NCBI GenBank assembly: GCA_016946835.1
Contig: JACVTC010000005.1
Location: forward strand, 1,169,001 to 1,197,500
Direction: 5' to 3'
DNA: 28,500 bases
Source of the DNA: Neocallimastix lanati (nom. inval.)
Taxonomy: Eukaryota > Neocallimastigomycota > Neocallimastigomycetes > Neocallimastigales > Neocallimastigaceae
How positions within the stretch are numbered: the stretch's first letter is position 1; every line of letters begins with the position of its first letter. This document shows positions 9,632-20,091 of this stretch, piece after piece. Made by a program: the position numbers and the translations under genes. The notes under the pieces were generated by a model. That model saw only the letters and a list, made by a program, of their open reading frames with translations, did not search any database and had not been told where the DNA came from.

Positions 9632-12600
9632 TTATGCTTTAGGTGCTAATATCTTTTTAGAATATTTTCTTTTTGATTTCAAACAATTAGATATAGCATT
9701 TTCTAATTCTTGCATTCTTAAGGTTTCATCACGTTGTAATTCATCAATTTCATCTTCCTTTGATTGAATGATCTCATCTTTAAATTTTATTTTTTCTTCC
9801 AATTTTATTATTTGTTTTTCTAGATTTTCTATGGTTTGTTTATCATCATCCATTTTAGATTGGACTTCTTTTAATTCATTCTTCATTTTATTCTCACTTT
9901 CTTTAGCTAATTTAACATTAGTTTCATTTTGTACTAGTTTACTATTTAACTCATCAATCATCTTTTTTAACTTTTTATTTTCTGATTGTAAATTGGTAAT
10001 TTCATTTTCTTTTCCTTCTAACTTTATTGTTATTTCACTTATTTCCTTTTTGAATTTATCAGAATTTTGTTGTTCATTATCTATTTGTTTCTTATAATAT
10101 TCACCTTGTGCATCCACCGCCTTTTTATTAATTTCCTATAGATTTTAAATAGCAATAATAATACGGAGAAAAAAAAAGGATGGATAGATAAATAAGTATA
10201 TTTAACAATGTATATAAAATATTTAATCATTTTTGTTATTAAAAGAATTAATTTTTTTTTATTTTTTTTTTTTTTTACTTTATTTTTTACTTTTTATTTT
10301 TTATTTTTATTATTATTTTTTTTTAAATATAAGCTATTTTTTAATAAAAAATATAATAAAAATAAATATTGGATAAAATTTTATTATAATAAAATATTAA
10401 CCTCTTTTTGCTTAAATGATTCCTGAAGTTGATCTATATCTTTTTGATGTTGGTCTTTTTGTAAAGAAATTTTTTCTTTTAATTCATCTATTTCCTATTT
10501 TTTTTTTTACAAAAAAATAAAAATAAAATAAAAATATAAAATAATATAAAAATATAAAATAATATAAAAATATAAAATAATATAAAAATATAAAATAATA
10601 TATATTAATAATATATTATATATATATAAAATTAAATATTTAATATTTAATAATTTTTTTAATTCTATATTTTAAAAAATAATATTGAATATACTAAGCA
10701 ATAAATATATTCAAATTAAATTAATTTATAAATATATATATATATTCTTATTTTTTAATAGCTATATATTATATATATTTTTATATATTAATTCCATCAT
10801 ACTTTAAATATTGAAGATTTTTCTGATTCCAATCTTTTAATTTGACTTTCATATATTTTTTCTTTATTAGAATAATCTAATTTTAAATTATTTTTTAAAT
10901 CTGTCAGTCTTTGTTTGTAGAGTTCTTCTTGTTCTTTCATTTGTAAAGTATTTTGTTCCTTTTGAGCCTCTAACTGCTGATCATAAGCAGATTTTGTTTT
11001 TTGAATTTTTTCTATTATATTTTTATAAATTATGTTTTATTTAAATATTTTTTATATATATACATATAAATAAATTAAATTATTAATAAAATTCAAAAAA
11101 TTTTAATAATTTAAATTTTTTTTTTTTGATGAATTAAAATTTTTTTTTTTGATAAATTAAATTTTTTTTTTTTTTGTAAAAAATAAATATAAAAAACAAA
11201 CCTTCAAATTCTTTTATTTGTTGTTTTAATTCATTATTTTCTTTCTTAGAATATTCAATTTTAACCCCCAATTCACTAACTTCTTTATTTTTACACAATA
11301 TATTATAATTTAAATCGGATATTTTATTATTATTAAGCTCACTAATTCTTAGAGAATTCTTTTATTCATAAAAAAAAATAAAAAATAAAAAAAAATATTA
11401 TTAAATCATATATATATTAATTAATTTATTATATATTTATTTCAAATATTTCAAATATTTAATTATTTAATTATGAATAATATTTAAATAAAATATAAAA
11501 TTTTAATAATTATTAATCATAAGAATAAAAAATATAATAATAATAATAATAAGAATACCTCTTTTTCACTAACTAAATCCATTTGAATTTTTTTCAATTT
11601 TTGTCGGAAATCATTTCTTTCATTAATTAATATTTGTTCGATTTGTAACTTTTCAGATTCTAATTTTTTATACTTTTCTTTCATTAAATTCAATGAATCT
11701 TGACTATGCATAATTTCTTCACTAGCTTTGGATAGTTTGGTGGTGAGTGAAAGTTGGGTTTCTTCAGACATTGATAATTTACTAGAAAGATGTTGAATCG
11801 TTTCATTATGAGATTTTGTTAAAGATTCAATAGTAGTAGAGAGATCTTGTGTATATTTGGATTGATTAATACAATCTCTATTTTTTTCAATTGAATTAGC
11901 TTTTTTTTTTTTTTTGATTTTGTTTTTATTTTATTAAAAAAAATAATGATAAATGAATAAATATATTTAAAAAAATTATAATTATTATAATCATTAATAG
12001 CATCATATTTAAATAATATAATAAGTTGTAAAGTATAGCATTGATTTAAATTAATAACAATAACTATTATTTTTTATAAAAAGAAAAATTTACCAATGGA
12101 TCTCATAATATCATCGGATATATCATTTCCTGATAATTCTATATTTACAATAATTTTATTACTAACTAACATATCAGAAAATGCTCTCCCTCCAACTAAA
12201 CCAAGACTATTCCATCTTAAGTCTATTTAATATATATATATATAATATGTTGAATTATATTTTGAAAAAAATTTTTTTTTATAATTTAATATTATAGAAA
12301 TATATATTAAAATTTATCATTATTATTATTATTATTATCATTATTTATTCATTTTTTTATATGTATTTATATATATATATATATATATAATTACCTATTG
12401 ATAATAATGTTTTATTAAATTTTAAGGCATTGGCTATAATTTGACCACCTTTAGAACTGACTTTATTATTTCTTAAATCAATATGAAGTAATGACTGATT
12501 CATTGCTATACCATCAGCCAAAGCTTTCATACCATTATTCCATATACCAATACAATTCCATTCAAGAATTAATCTATAAAAATTATATAAATTTATATTT

Positions 12601-13468
12601 AGAAATAATTAATAATAATTTGTAACAATGATATATTATATTTTTTATTTTTTATTAATATAAGAGTAATAAAAGTAATTTATTTTTATTAATAATATAT
12701 ATTACTCTTTTATTGAATTATTAATCTTAAGCATTTGTCCTAATGCAATAGTTCCATCAGCTCTTTATGAAATTAAATAATTTTAAGAAATTTTAAAATT
12801 AATAATTTTTTATTAAAAATAAAATAAAATAAAATAAAATAAAATAAAATAAAATAAAATAAAATAAAATAAAATAAAATAAAATAAAATAAAATAAAAT
12901 AAAATAAAATAAAAAAAAAAAAAAAAAAAAGGTTTATTTAATAAAAAAAAATTTAATTATCTTAGAATAATGTATATAATATTTATAATATTATATAAAT
13001 ATTATACCTAATATTATTTCCACTTAAATCTAATACTTCAATTGTTTTATTGTTTTTTAATACATTTGATAATATTATAGTACCTTTATATTATATTATA
13101 ATAAGCATCGAATATATATATATATATTAATTTTTGAATAAAAAAAATTATTCTTATTTTTAATAAAATATATTATTATGATATATATATATATTACCAT
13201 CATCACTTAAAAATGTATCTGAGAGTATTAATTTTTTTATAAATCTATCATTAACCAAAGAGAAGGCTAATGCCTTGAAATTCTATAGTTTATTAATTTT
13301 ATGAAGAAAAAATAATAATAAAAAAATAGTTGAATTTAAATATAAAATACAGAATGAATAAAATAAAATAAAATAAAATAAAATATATATATCAAATGTT
13401 AGTAAAATAACATCGAAACTACAAAGAAGTTTATGTTTATTTTTATGTTAAAATAATAACTCAAGACA

Positions 13469-13510
<42 letters not shown>

Positions 13511-13678
13511 TACATTTAGTGTAGTACTTATTGAACTTAAATCAAGAATATCATTTGAAGCGGCCTTATTTTTATCTTTATAACTATTTTTTGGATTTAA
13601 CTTATTTAATATGGAGTTGATGGGTTCACAACCAATCTTTTGACAATTTTGAATGTAATTTTGGCAAAGTACCTCCAT
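9632..13678 (-). CDS. LRRC45: LRRC45 orthologue: leucine-rich repeat and coiled-coil centriolar protein
   Basis: Eleven exons on the minus strand: 13678-13514, 13282-13198, 13083-13008, 12762-12706, 12573-12395, 12222-12094, 11899-11559, 11358-11202, 11011-10803, 10494-10402 and 10135-9632. All introns are GT-AG (114-308 nt), and the joined frame is 664 codons plus TAA. Human LRRC45 is about 670 aa. Residues about 56-235 are ribonuclease-inhibitor-like LRRs with LDLSGNNI, LILEWNCIG, IDLRNNKVSSKG, IDLRWNSLGLVGGRA and IELSGNDI. These match the LRRC45 signatures LEWNSLG, LDLRNNQISHKGA and LDLRWNNVGLLGGRA. Residues about 236-650 are a continuous Lys/Glu-rich coiled coil. The C-terminal RDETLRMQELENAI matches the vertebrate end. 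In animals the protein acts at centrosome linkers and centriole distal appendages and is needed for ciliogenesis. Its presence implies centrioles and flagellated zoospores. It lacks a signal peptide and membrane segments. Confidence 0.92.
10136..10401 (-). other. Last intron of the LRRC45 gene (T-rich on the + strand)
   Basis: The 266-nt GT-AG intron begins gttaatatt after Lys-Glu and ends ctatag before GAA. Its plus strand is open as a Phe/Lys-rich frame, which is only the T-tract bias and not a gene. Confidence 0.8.
12816..12930. repeat. (AAAAT)n pentanucleotide array plus A run, in LRRC45 intron 3
   Basis: About 19 tandem AAAAT units end in about 20 A. A shorter array of the same unit lies at about 13357-13384 in intron 1. 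Confidence 0.9.
13471..13511. repeat. (TAA)n microsatellite at the donor end of LRRC45 intron 1
   Basis: About 13 TAA triplets begin immediately inside the donor of intron 1. On the coding strand they read as poly-Ile, which falsely lengthens exon 1 if the splice site is ignored. Confidence 0.9.
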
Positions 13679-14902
13679 TTTTTCTTATTTTTTTTTCTTT
13701 CTTTATATTTATATATAATTTTTTTTTTTTAATTTAATGTTTGTTATCTTTTTACAATATAAACATAAATATACTCTTTAAAGGAATGAGAAAAAAATCT
13801 TTTATTTCTATATTAATTTATGGAATCTATATTTCAAATATTAACAATTCGAAAATATAAATAAATTTTTAAATAAAAACAAGAATAAAGAAAAAATCAA
13901 ATGAAATGAAGTATTTTTGTATTCGTTAACAAAAACAATAAAAAATAAATGTTGTTTTATTTAACATAGTAAAAAAAAAAAAAACCTTGTATATTCTTTT
14001 TTTTACTTTAATTTTGTTTAAAAAAAAATATATTATTTAAACTTTACAAATATTTAATTGTGAGCAGCAATTTTTTTAATTATCAACTAATAAACTATTA
14101 AGGATTCTTTTCATTATAAAAATTTAAATTATTATAATTTTTTTATTTATAAATATAAAATGTTAATAATATATGGGAATATTATTGATAAAAAAAATTA
14201 AAATTAAAAACTTTAAACTTAAAAAAAAAAAAAAATACAGTAAAAAAAAAATAATTGATAAATAAAAAATAAACTTTGATAAATAAAAAAATAATAATAA
14301 TAAAAAAAAGTATAAAGGTAATCTAATATAATATTTTTATTTTTCTCGTTTAAAAGTTTTCGAATTTCAAAAAAATTACACAAAAAGTTTAAATAATAAT
14401 CAAGAAAATAAAAAATAAGAAAATAAAAAAAAAAATAAAATTAACAAGCAATGCTGGTAAGTTTTAAATTTTTATATATGTTAAACTTTAAAATTGATGA
14501 TAAAAGATTAAAATTGTAAACAATTTTTTTTTTTAATATTTAAAAAAAAATAATAATAATAATAATTATTATAATATTAGAAAAAATTGATTCGGAGTTT
14601 TAATCAAATAATATTTAATTATTTTTAATCTAATCTTTTTTGTACTAATTACAGCCAAAATAAAATATAAGATATAATATTAAAAATGTAATTATGATAG
14701 TAATTATTTTTTATATAAATATAAACGAAAAAGTGCTTAATTTCTATTTATTAAATATAAATACTTGATTAGATAATTTAAATCGATAAAATAAAAATAA
14801 AACATAATGAATCATATAATCAGTATAAATATTATATTATTTTAATTATTTTTAACTATCTATCCTTACCTTGCCTGATAGAATAAGACCATCATTGTTG
14901 TC
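13679..14902. other. Intergenic DNA upstream of LRRC45
   Basis: There is no full gene. At 14451-14456 an ATGCTG follows an A-rich, UTR-like leader (about 14340-14450) and is directly followed by gtaagtttt, a near-ideal donor. An acceptor ttacag at 14650-14655 would join it to CCAAAATAA, a stop after four codons. This could be an orphaned first exon (see findings). The rest is A/T tracts. Confidence 0.55.
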
Positions 14903-15360
14903 TTTTTTTTTTTTTTTTTTTTTTTTTTAGATTGGCATTAATGAGAAGGGAGGGCAATTGTGCCTCCAGCCTCCCCCTTAAACGTATCAGAATTTCAATG
15001 GATTCCTTGCCATGCCGTTTCAGCATCGACATGGACCTCCCTTTAAGCAAGGCTAATATAAAAGACATTCCCTATACATAGCTTTATATAACAGGCTTCT
15101 TTTTAGTGATCTCTTGAACCATCATCGAGGGAGGAAAAACTACATTAATACTCTCATGGATCAATTGCTCTCTGCACTAGCAATTATATAGTTTAGCAAC
15201 AGGAATACTTACTATGGTGAGCGAACACAAATTTCATTTATAGGGAAAAACTCTATGAGAGTATGAAAATAGCCCTATATAAATTCATAAGGTAGTCGTG
15301 GGGTCAATCCAGAAACCTTAGGTGTATTCCCGAGTACTAACCACCAAGATAGGATAAAAA
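14903..15360 (-). mobile_element. SINE-like retroelement candidate with poly(A) tail
   Basis: This 430-bp island has far more G+C than its surroundings and no long frame on either strand. On the minus strand it ends in 26 A (T run at 14903-14928), as a retroposed transcript would. At its head, GGTGGTTAGTACTCGGG (15345-15329) is almost the D-arm/A-box sequence of tRNA-His-type tRNAs. About 20 bases downstream GGATTGACCCC (15310-15300) matches 9 of 11 positions of the B-box consensus GGTTCRANNCC. Together these suggest a pol III internal promoter, a roughly 370-bp body and an A tail. The same A-box stretch also resembles part of 5S rRNA, so the head could be 5S-derived instead. I could not find clear target-site duplications. 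A noncoding fragment of a LINE is the main alternative. Confidence 0.5.
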
Positions 15361-16273
15361 AAACTAGAAAAACATAATTTTTGTCAAATTAACAAATTTT
15401 AATCTTTTTTTCTCAAACTTTTATTTATTATTTATTCAGTTATTCAGTTATTTATTATTTATTATTAATTATTTATTATTTATTATTTATTATTTATTAA
15501 TATTATTTGTTATTTATTATTTATTATTATTTAATTATTTAAGTATTTAATTATTTATTATTTATTTATTTATTTATTTATTTACATTAAGAGTCAAGAA
15601 TTTAAGGCTTATAGTTCAACTTTATTAAATTATTATATATATATTTGATAAAAGAGTTATTTGCACTTAAATTATAAATACTTTTATATTATCACATTGT
15701 GGCTTGTACATTATTTATATTACAATATGTTTAGATATTTATGGTATACTATTTTTCATATTTTTCACATGTCCAAACAATTAATAAAAAAAAAAAAAAA
15801 TAAAATAAAAATAATAAATTTCTAAATAATAATATAAACTTTTTGGGTATTTGATTTTATGCAATATCATAAATATTATTATTATTATAAATTTTATAAT
15901 TAATAATAAATAATAAATATTTATAAAACATAAAAACATAATATATATATAATATAATAAATGTTTATCATATATTCAATATAAATTTATATATATTTTA
16001 TAATTCTATTAGATTTCCAAATTTATTGGGTATGATTGGATGATACATGATTAAAGGAAATTTTGTATAATTTTGAAGTATGTGGAAATCAATTTTGTTA
16101 CTTAGAATTATTATAAAAATATATTTAATAAATAATATTTTTATTTATATTTTAATTTTTTTTTTGCACTTTCTTTAGTGTTGATACTATTTGATTATAT
16201 AATAACATCTCAATATATAAATAATATATATATATAATTAATTTAATTTTCTGAATTTTTTTTTTTTAAAAAG
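15361..16273. other. Intergenic A/T DNA upstream of the PPCS gene
   Basis: It holds a TTATTTATT/TTAT microsatellite (about 15421-15585), with A/T-rich DNA after it and no coding frame. The 5' flank of the rightward PPCS gene is at the right end, with a T run directly before the start codon. No defined promoter element is recognisable. Confidence 0.65.
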
Positions 16274-16412
16274 ATGGAAGTTGATGGTGAAGATGACTAT
16301 TTCGTAAAAAACACTCCACCAAGTAATATTGATGAAGTCGAAAAAAAAACTAAGGAATTTTTAAAATATCAAGTAGAAAAAGGAAGACGTATTGTTCTTG
16401 TTACTGTATGGT

Positions 16413-16454
<42 letters not shown>

Positions 16455-16540
16455 AATAAAAAAAATAAAAAAATAAAAAATAAAAAAAAAAAATAAAACA
16501 ATAAAAAAAATAAAAAAAATAAAAAAATAAAAATAAAAAA

Positions 16541-16576
<36 letters not shown>

Positions 16577-17539
16577 CAAAAGTAAAAATCAGTATAAAAT
16601 AAATAATAAAAACAAAAACAACAATAAGAATAAAAATAAGAATAAATGTTATTATTATTAAAAACAAATAATGATATAATATTGAATATAAATATAAAAA
16701 GGATAAAACGCAATATTATAGTATTAATAGAAATAATTAAAAGCTATATATTTATATTTCAATGAATTTTTAAATATTAATATATAATATTATAAAATTA
16801 TTTTATATATAATACATGTCATTAAAATAATTATTAGTCAGGAGGCACAACAGTACCACTCGAAAACCAAACGGTTAGATTTGTTGATAACTTCAGTGCA
16901 GGAACAAGAGGTTCTTCTTCAGCTGAATATCCTTTTATAATTATATAGCAATATAAAATAATAATCAATAAAAATGTACTCAATAGAATACATTCAGGAG
17001 AAATTTTTTTATAATTACAAAAAAGGATAAAATATATATATAATTATAGTTAATACTCCTTAATTTATTATTTTTATTATTATTATAAAATAAATTTTTT
17101 TTTTATATAAATTTATATAATTAATAAAATATACATATTTCATAGAAAAGGGATATGCTGTAATTTTCTTATATAGACAACACAGTTTAAGACCATATAG
17201 TAGACATTATTCACATTCTAAGAATTGTTTCTTAGATATGCTTGATATTGATAATGATAACATTATTGGTATTTTTAATTAATATAATTTTTACATATTA
17301 TTAATGTATTAATATAATCATTATCTTTTTAAAATTTTTATTTTTTATTTTATTAATTTTCTATTTCTATTCTTATAATAACATAAACAATTATAATATA
17401 TTTAATATGTTATGTTCTTTATATACAGTTAATGATAAATATAAAAATTCAATGAAGTCAATATTAGAAAAATACAAGAAGGTATTTTTTATATATATAT
17501 ATATATAAAACTATTTCATATTATTTAAAAAAAATGGGT

Positions 17540-17570
<31 letters not shown>

Positions 17571-17895
17571 TTTAATATACCTCTATTATCAAATATTTAT
17601 AAATATATGTTTCTTTTAATGAAATAAAAACAATCTGATATCCAACTTTTTCAACAATTCCGTTATAGACTAAACGTGAAAATCTTTTACTAGAAATTGA
17701 TTTCTTTACTGTCAAGGATTATTTCTTCTATTTAAATAAAATTACAAAAATTCTATCAACTGTTGAAGAAAAAGCTATGTATTATTTAGCTGCTGCTGTT
17801 AGTGACTTTTTCATTCCACCAGAAAGAATGGTATATATAAATATAAATATATATATATATATTATAATTTATAAAAATAAAGTTAATACAAACAT

Positions 17896-17935
<40 letters not shown>

Positions 17936-18509
17936 CATAAAAATAAAAGTTATTTACATATATATTATATTAAATATTATATATATATTATATATTTATA
18001 TGTTCAAAATTAATAATATAACAATAACAACATTTACAATCTTAAAATATTACAAATACATTGGAATTCATTTAATATTTTTATTTTATAATGTATATAA
18101 TTTTTATTATTATTATTATTATTATTATTACTAAAAAATAAGGTTGAACATAAAATTCAATCAGGAGAAGGAGCTCTAAAGCTTTCATTAGATCAAGTTC
18201 CAAAGTTCTTAAAGCCATTAGTCAGTGAATGGGCACCAAAAGGTTTTATTGTTTCATTTAAGGTAAAAAAAAAAATTATCATGAGTAATGATAATAATAT
18301 TAATAAAAATGAATAATAAAAAAAAAAATTAATGAAAATATTTGATAATAATACTAAATAATCTATTTTTTATTTTAATTTTTTATTCTTTATATATATA
18401 TATTTTTTTTTTATTTTTTTATTATTATTTTTTATATTAATTTATTTTATTTTATTTTTTTTTTTTTTTGTTTTATTTTATTTTATCTTATTTTAATTAA
18501 TTTTTTATT

Positions 18510-18542
<33 letters not shown>

Positions 18543-18877
18543 TCCTTTAATATATATATTTATTTATTTATTTACATTTATATATATTATTATTTGAAAC
18601 GAAAAATATTAATTTTTAAAATATATAGTTAGAAACGGATCCATCATTATTAATCAGTAAAGCAAGAAAAGCTTTAAAGAGATACGGTCATCAAATTGTT
18701 ATTGGTAATATGTTGTTAACTAGAAAGAAGGTAGTTCATTTCATTACCAATGATGAAGAAAGAAAAATTGAAATGTCAGATGAAGAATTAAGTCAAGGTT
18801 TAGAAATTGAAACCAAAATTATTTCAGAATTAATTAAAAAACATGATGAATGGATTGAACAATCAAAACAAAATTAA
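16274..18877 (+). CDS. PPCS: Phosphopantothenate-cysteine ligase (eukaryotic monofunctional type)
   Basis: Seven exons: 16274-16405, 16838-16926, 17135-17268, 17429-17481, 17669-17830, 18143-18262 and 18629-18877, giving 312 aa (human PPCS is 311). The enzyme joins 4'-phosphopantothenate to L-cysteine using a nucleotide triphosphate, the second step from pantothenate to coenzyme A, in the cytosol. Family blocks appear in order: [16 protein letters not shown] (38-53), [18 protein letters not shown] (57-74), [18 protein letters not shown] (80-97), [17 protein letters not shown] (174-190), HKIQSG (193-198), [15 protein letters not shown] (220-234) and [17 protein letters not shown] (239-255). 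The start fits the family length and lies directly behind a T/A-rich leader. Intron 2 is AT-AC with a U12-type donor; the other five are GT-AG. The gene is intact, and the function is highly likely from family identity. Confidence 0.93.
16414..16452 (+). repeat. 39-A run in intron 1 of PPCS
   Basis: An uninterrupted A run starts seven bases inside the donor (gtatggtc). On the opposite strand it and the following A-rich 130 bp read as poly-Phe. Confidence 0.95.
16927..17134 (+). other. U12-type AT-AC intron (intron 2 of PPCS)
   Basis: After Ser-Ala-Glu the sequence runs atatccttttat, an exact minor-spliceosome donor (ATATCCTTT), and no GT donor lies nearby. At 17056-17064 ctccttaat closely matches the U12 branch consensus TCCTTRAY. 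The first AC or AG after it is the AC at 17133-17134. Splicing there (phase 2) gives [14 protein letters not shown], exactly the family sequence expected. The intron is 208 nt. The branch-to-acceptor distance of about 70 nt is longer than usual for U12 introns. Confidence 0.85.
17897..17933 (+). repeat. 37-A run in intron 5 of PPCS
   Basis: A homopolymer lies in the middle of the 312-nt intron. Intron 6 carries the mirror type, a 29-T run at 18512-18540. Confidence 0.95.
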
Positions 18878-19588
18878 AAAAAAAAAATCAGATTATCTCA
18901 AAGTACAAATTAATAAAAAAAAAATAAATAAATAAAAATGAAAATAAAAATGAAAACAATTATATATGTATATAAATAATAACAAAGCAACAGCAATAAT
19001 ACTAATAATAATAAAATAAATTAATCTTATCTTATTATACAACTTTTAATAAATCATCATTATAGATAAAATAAAATAAAATAAAAAAATAATAATAATA
19101 ATAATAATAATAAAATAATAAAACTTTTAAATAAAATAAAAATATATATATTAAAATATTAAAATATATATATATATATATAATATATATTTTTTTTATT
19201 AAATTAAATATTAAATATTTTGCATTTATAAAAATTTTTTAAGTGTTAAAAAAAAAATTTATAATGCTAAAATTTTTTTTTTTTTTTAAATAAATATTAT
19301 ATATATATATCTTAAATTATGATAATGAGAATGATATTAATAATAATATTTAAATATCTATAGTTATTATAGATTAAAAAAAAAAAAAAAATTAAAAAAA
19401 AAATTTTTTTTTTTTTATAATAATTATTTGAGCTTCTAAACGAACGTTTAAACAAATCATTCTAGAGTAAAGAACGACTACCCACATTATTTCGGAATTT
19501 CTATATCATTTAATAAACTTTTATAATCAAAAAAATTTTTATAAATTTTTTAAATTAAAATAATTAATTAGTATTATAAATAGTAATT

Positions 19589-19623
<35 letters not shown>

Positions 19624-19711
19624 CCTACCAATAATTGATGATATTAATAGTAATCATTATTTTATTTTTATAAAATTTTTTAGTAAATCTCCAATTAATA
19701 TTATTCAGTGT

Positions 19712-19746
<35 letters not shown>

Positions 19747-19794
19747 TGAATTATATATATATATATTAATTATAATTATTTATAATTTATTAAT

Positions 19795-19945
19795 TAATCA
19801 TTTATATTTACTTATTTATTTATTTATTTATTTATTCATTTATTCATTTATTACTTTTTTTTTTTTAAAAAAAAAAAAAAGATACATAAAAAACAAAGTA
19901 ATAAATAAATAAATAAATAAGTAAATAAGTAAATATAAATGATTA
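19795..19945. repeat. 151-bp inverted repeat centred on a 45-bp core (unit 1)
   Basis: The 23-nt outer arms 19795-19817 and 19923-19945 are perfect reverse complements. The inner arms are TTTA/TTCA repeats, also complementary apart from length differences. The central core 19854-19898 is c + T12 + A14 + gatacataaaaaacaaag. Confidence 0.9.
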
Positions 19946-19950
19946 ATAAA

Positions 19951-20017
19951 TATTAAATGAACTTTTTTTTTTTTTTTTAAAAAAAAAAGATACATAAAAA
20001 ACAAAGTTCATTTAATA
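19951..20017. repeat. Second copy of the core in a different inverted repeat (unit 2)
   Basis: The core 19962-20006 is c + T16 + A10 + gatacataaaaaacaaag, identical to unit 1 except for the T/A tract lengths. It is flanked by perfect 11-nt inverted arms, tattaaatgaa and ttcatttaata, unrelated to the arms of unit 1. Confidence 0.9.
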
Positions 20018-20054
20018 AATAATACTAAGTAATAAATAAATTGTATTTATTATG

Positions 20055-20091
20055 TATGAATCCTTATTATTAGCTTAAATAAGGATTCATA
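20055..20091. repeat. Perfect 14-bp hairpin
   Basis: tatgaatccttatt and aataaggattcata are exact reverse complements around the 9-nt loop attagctta. It lies 38 bp right of foldback unit 2. Confidence 0.9.

Noticed and set aside
9768-10097. Plus-strand 109-codon frame
   Set aside because: It is the antisense shadow of the last LRRC45 exon; the coiled-coil reading on the minus strand is continuous with ten other exons.
10208-10426. Plus-strand Phe-rich frame of 72 codons
   Set aside because: It falls mostly within an LRRC45 intron and arises from T tracts.
16369-16713. Minus-strand poly-Phe frames
   Set aside because: They are complements of the A runs in PPCS intron 1.
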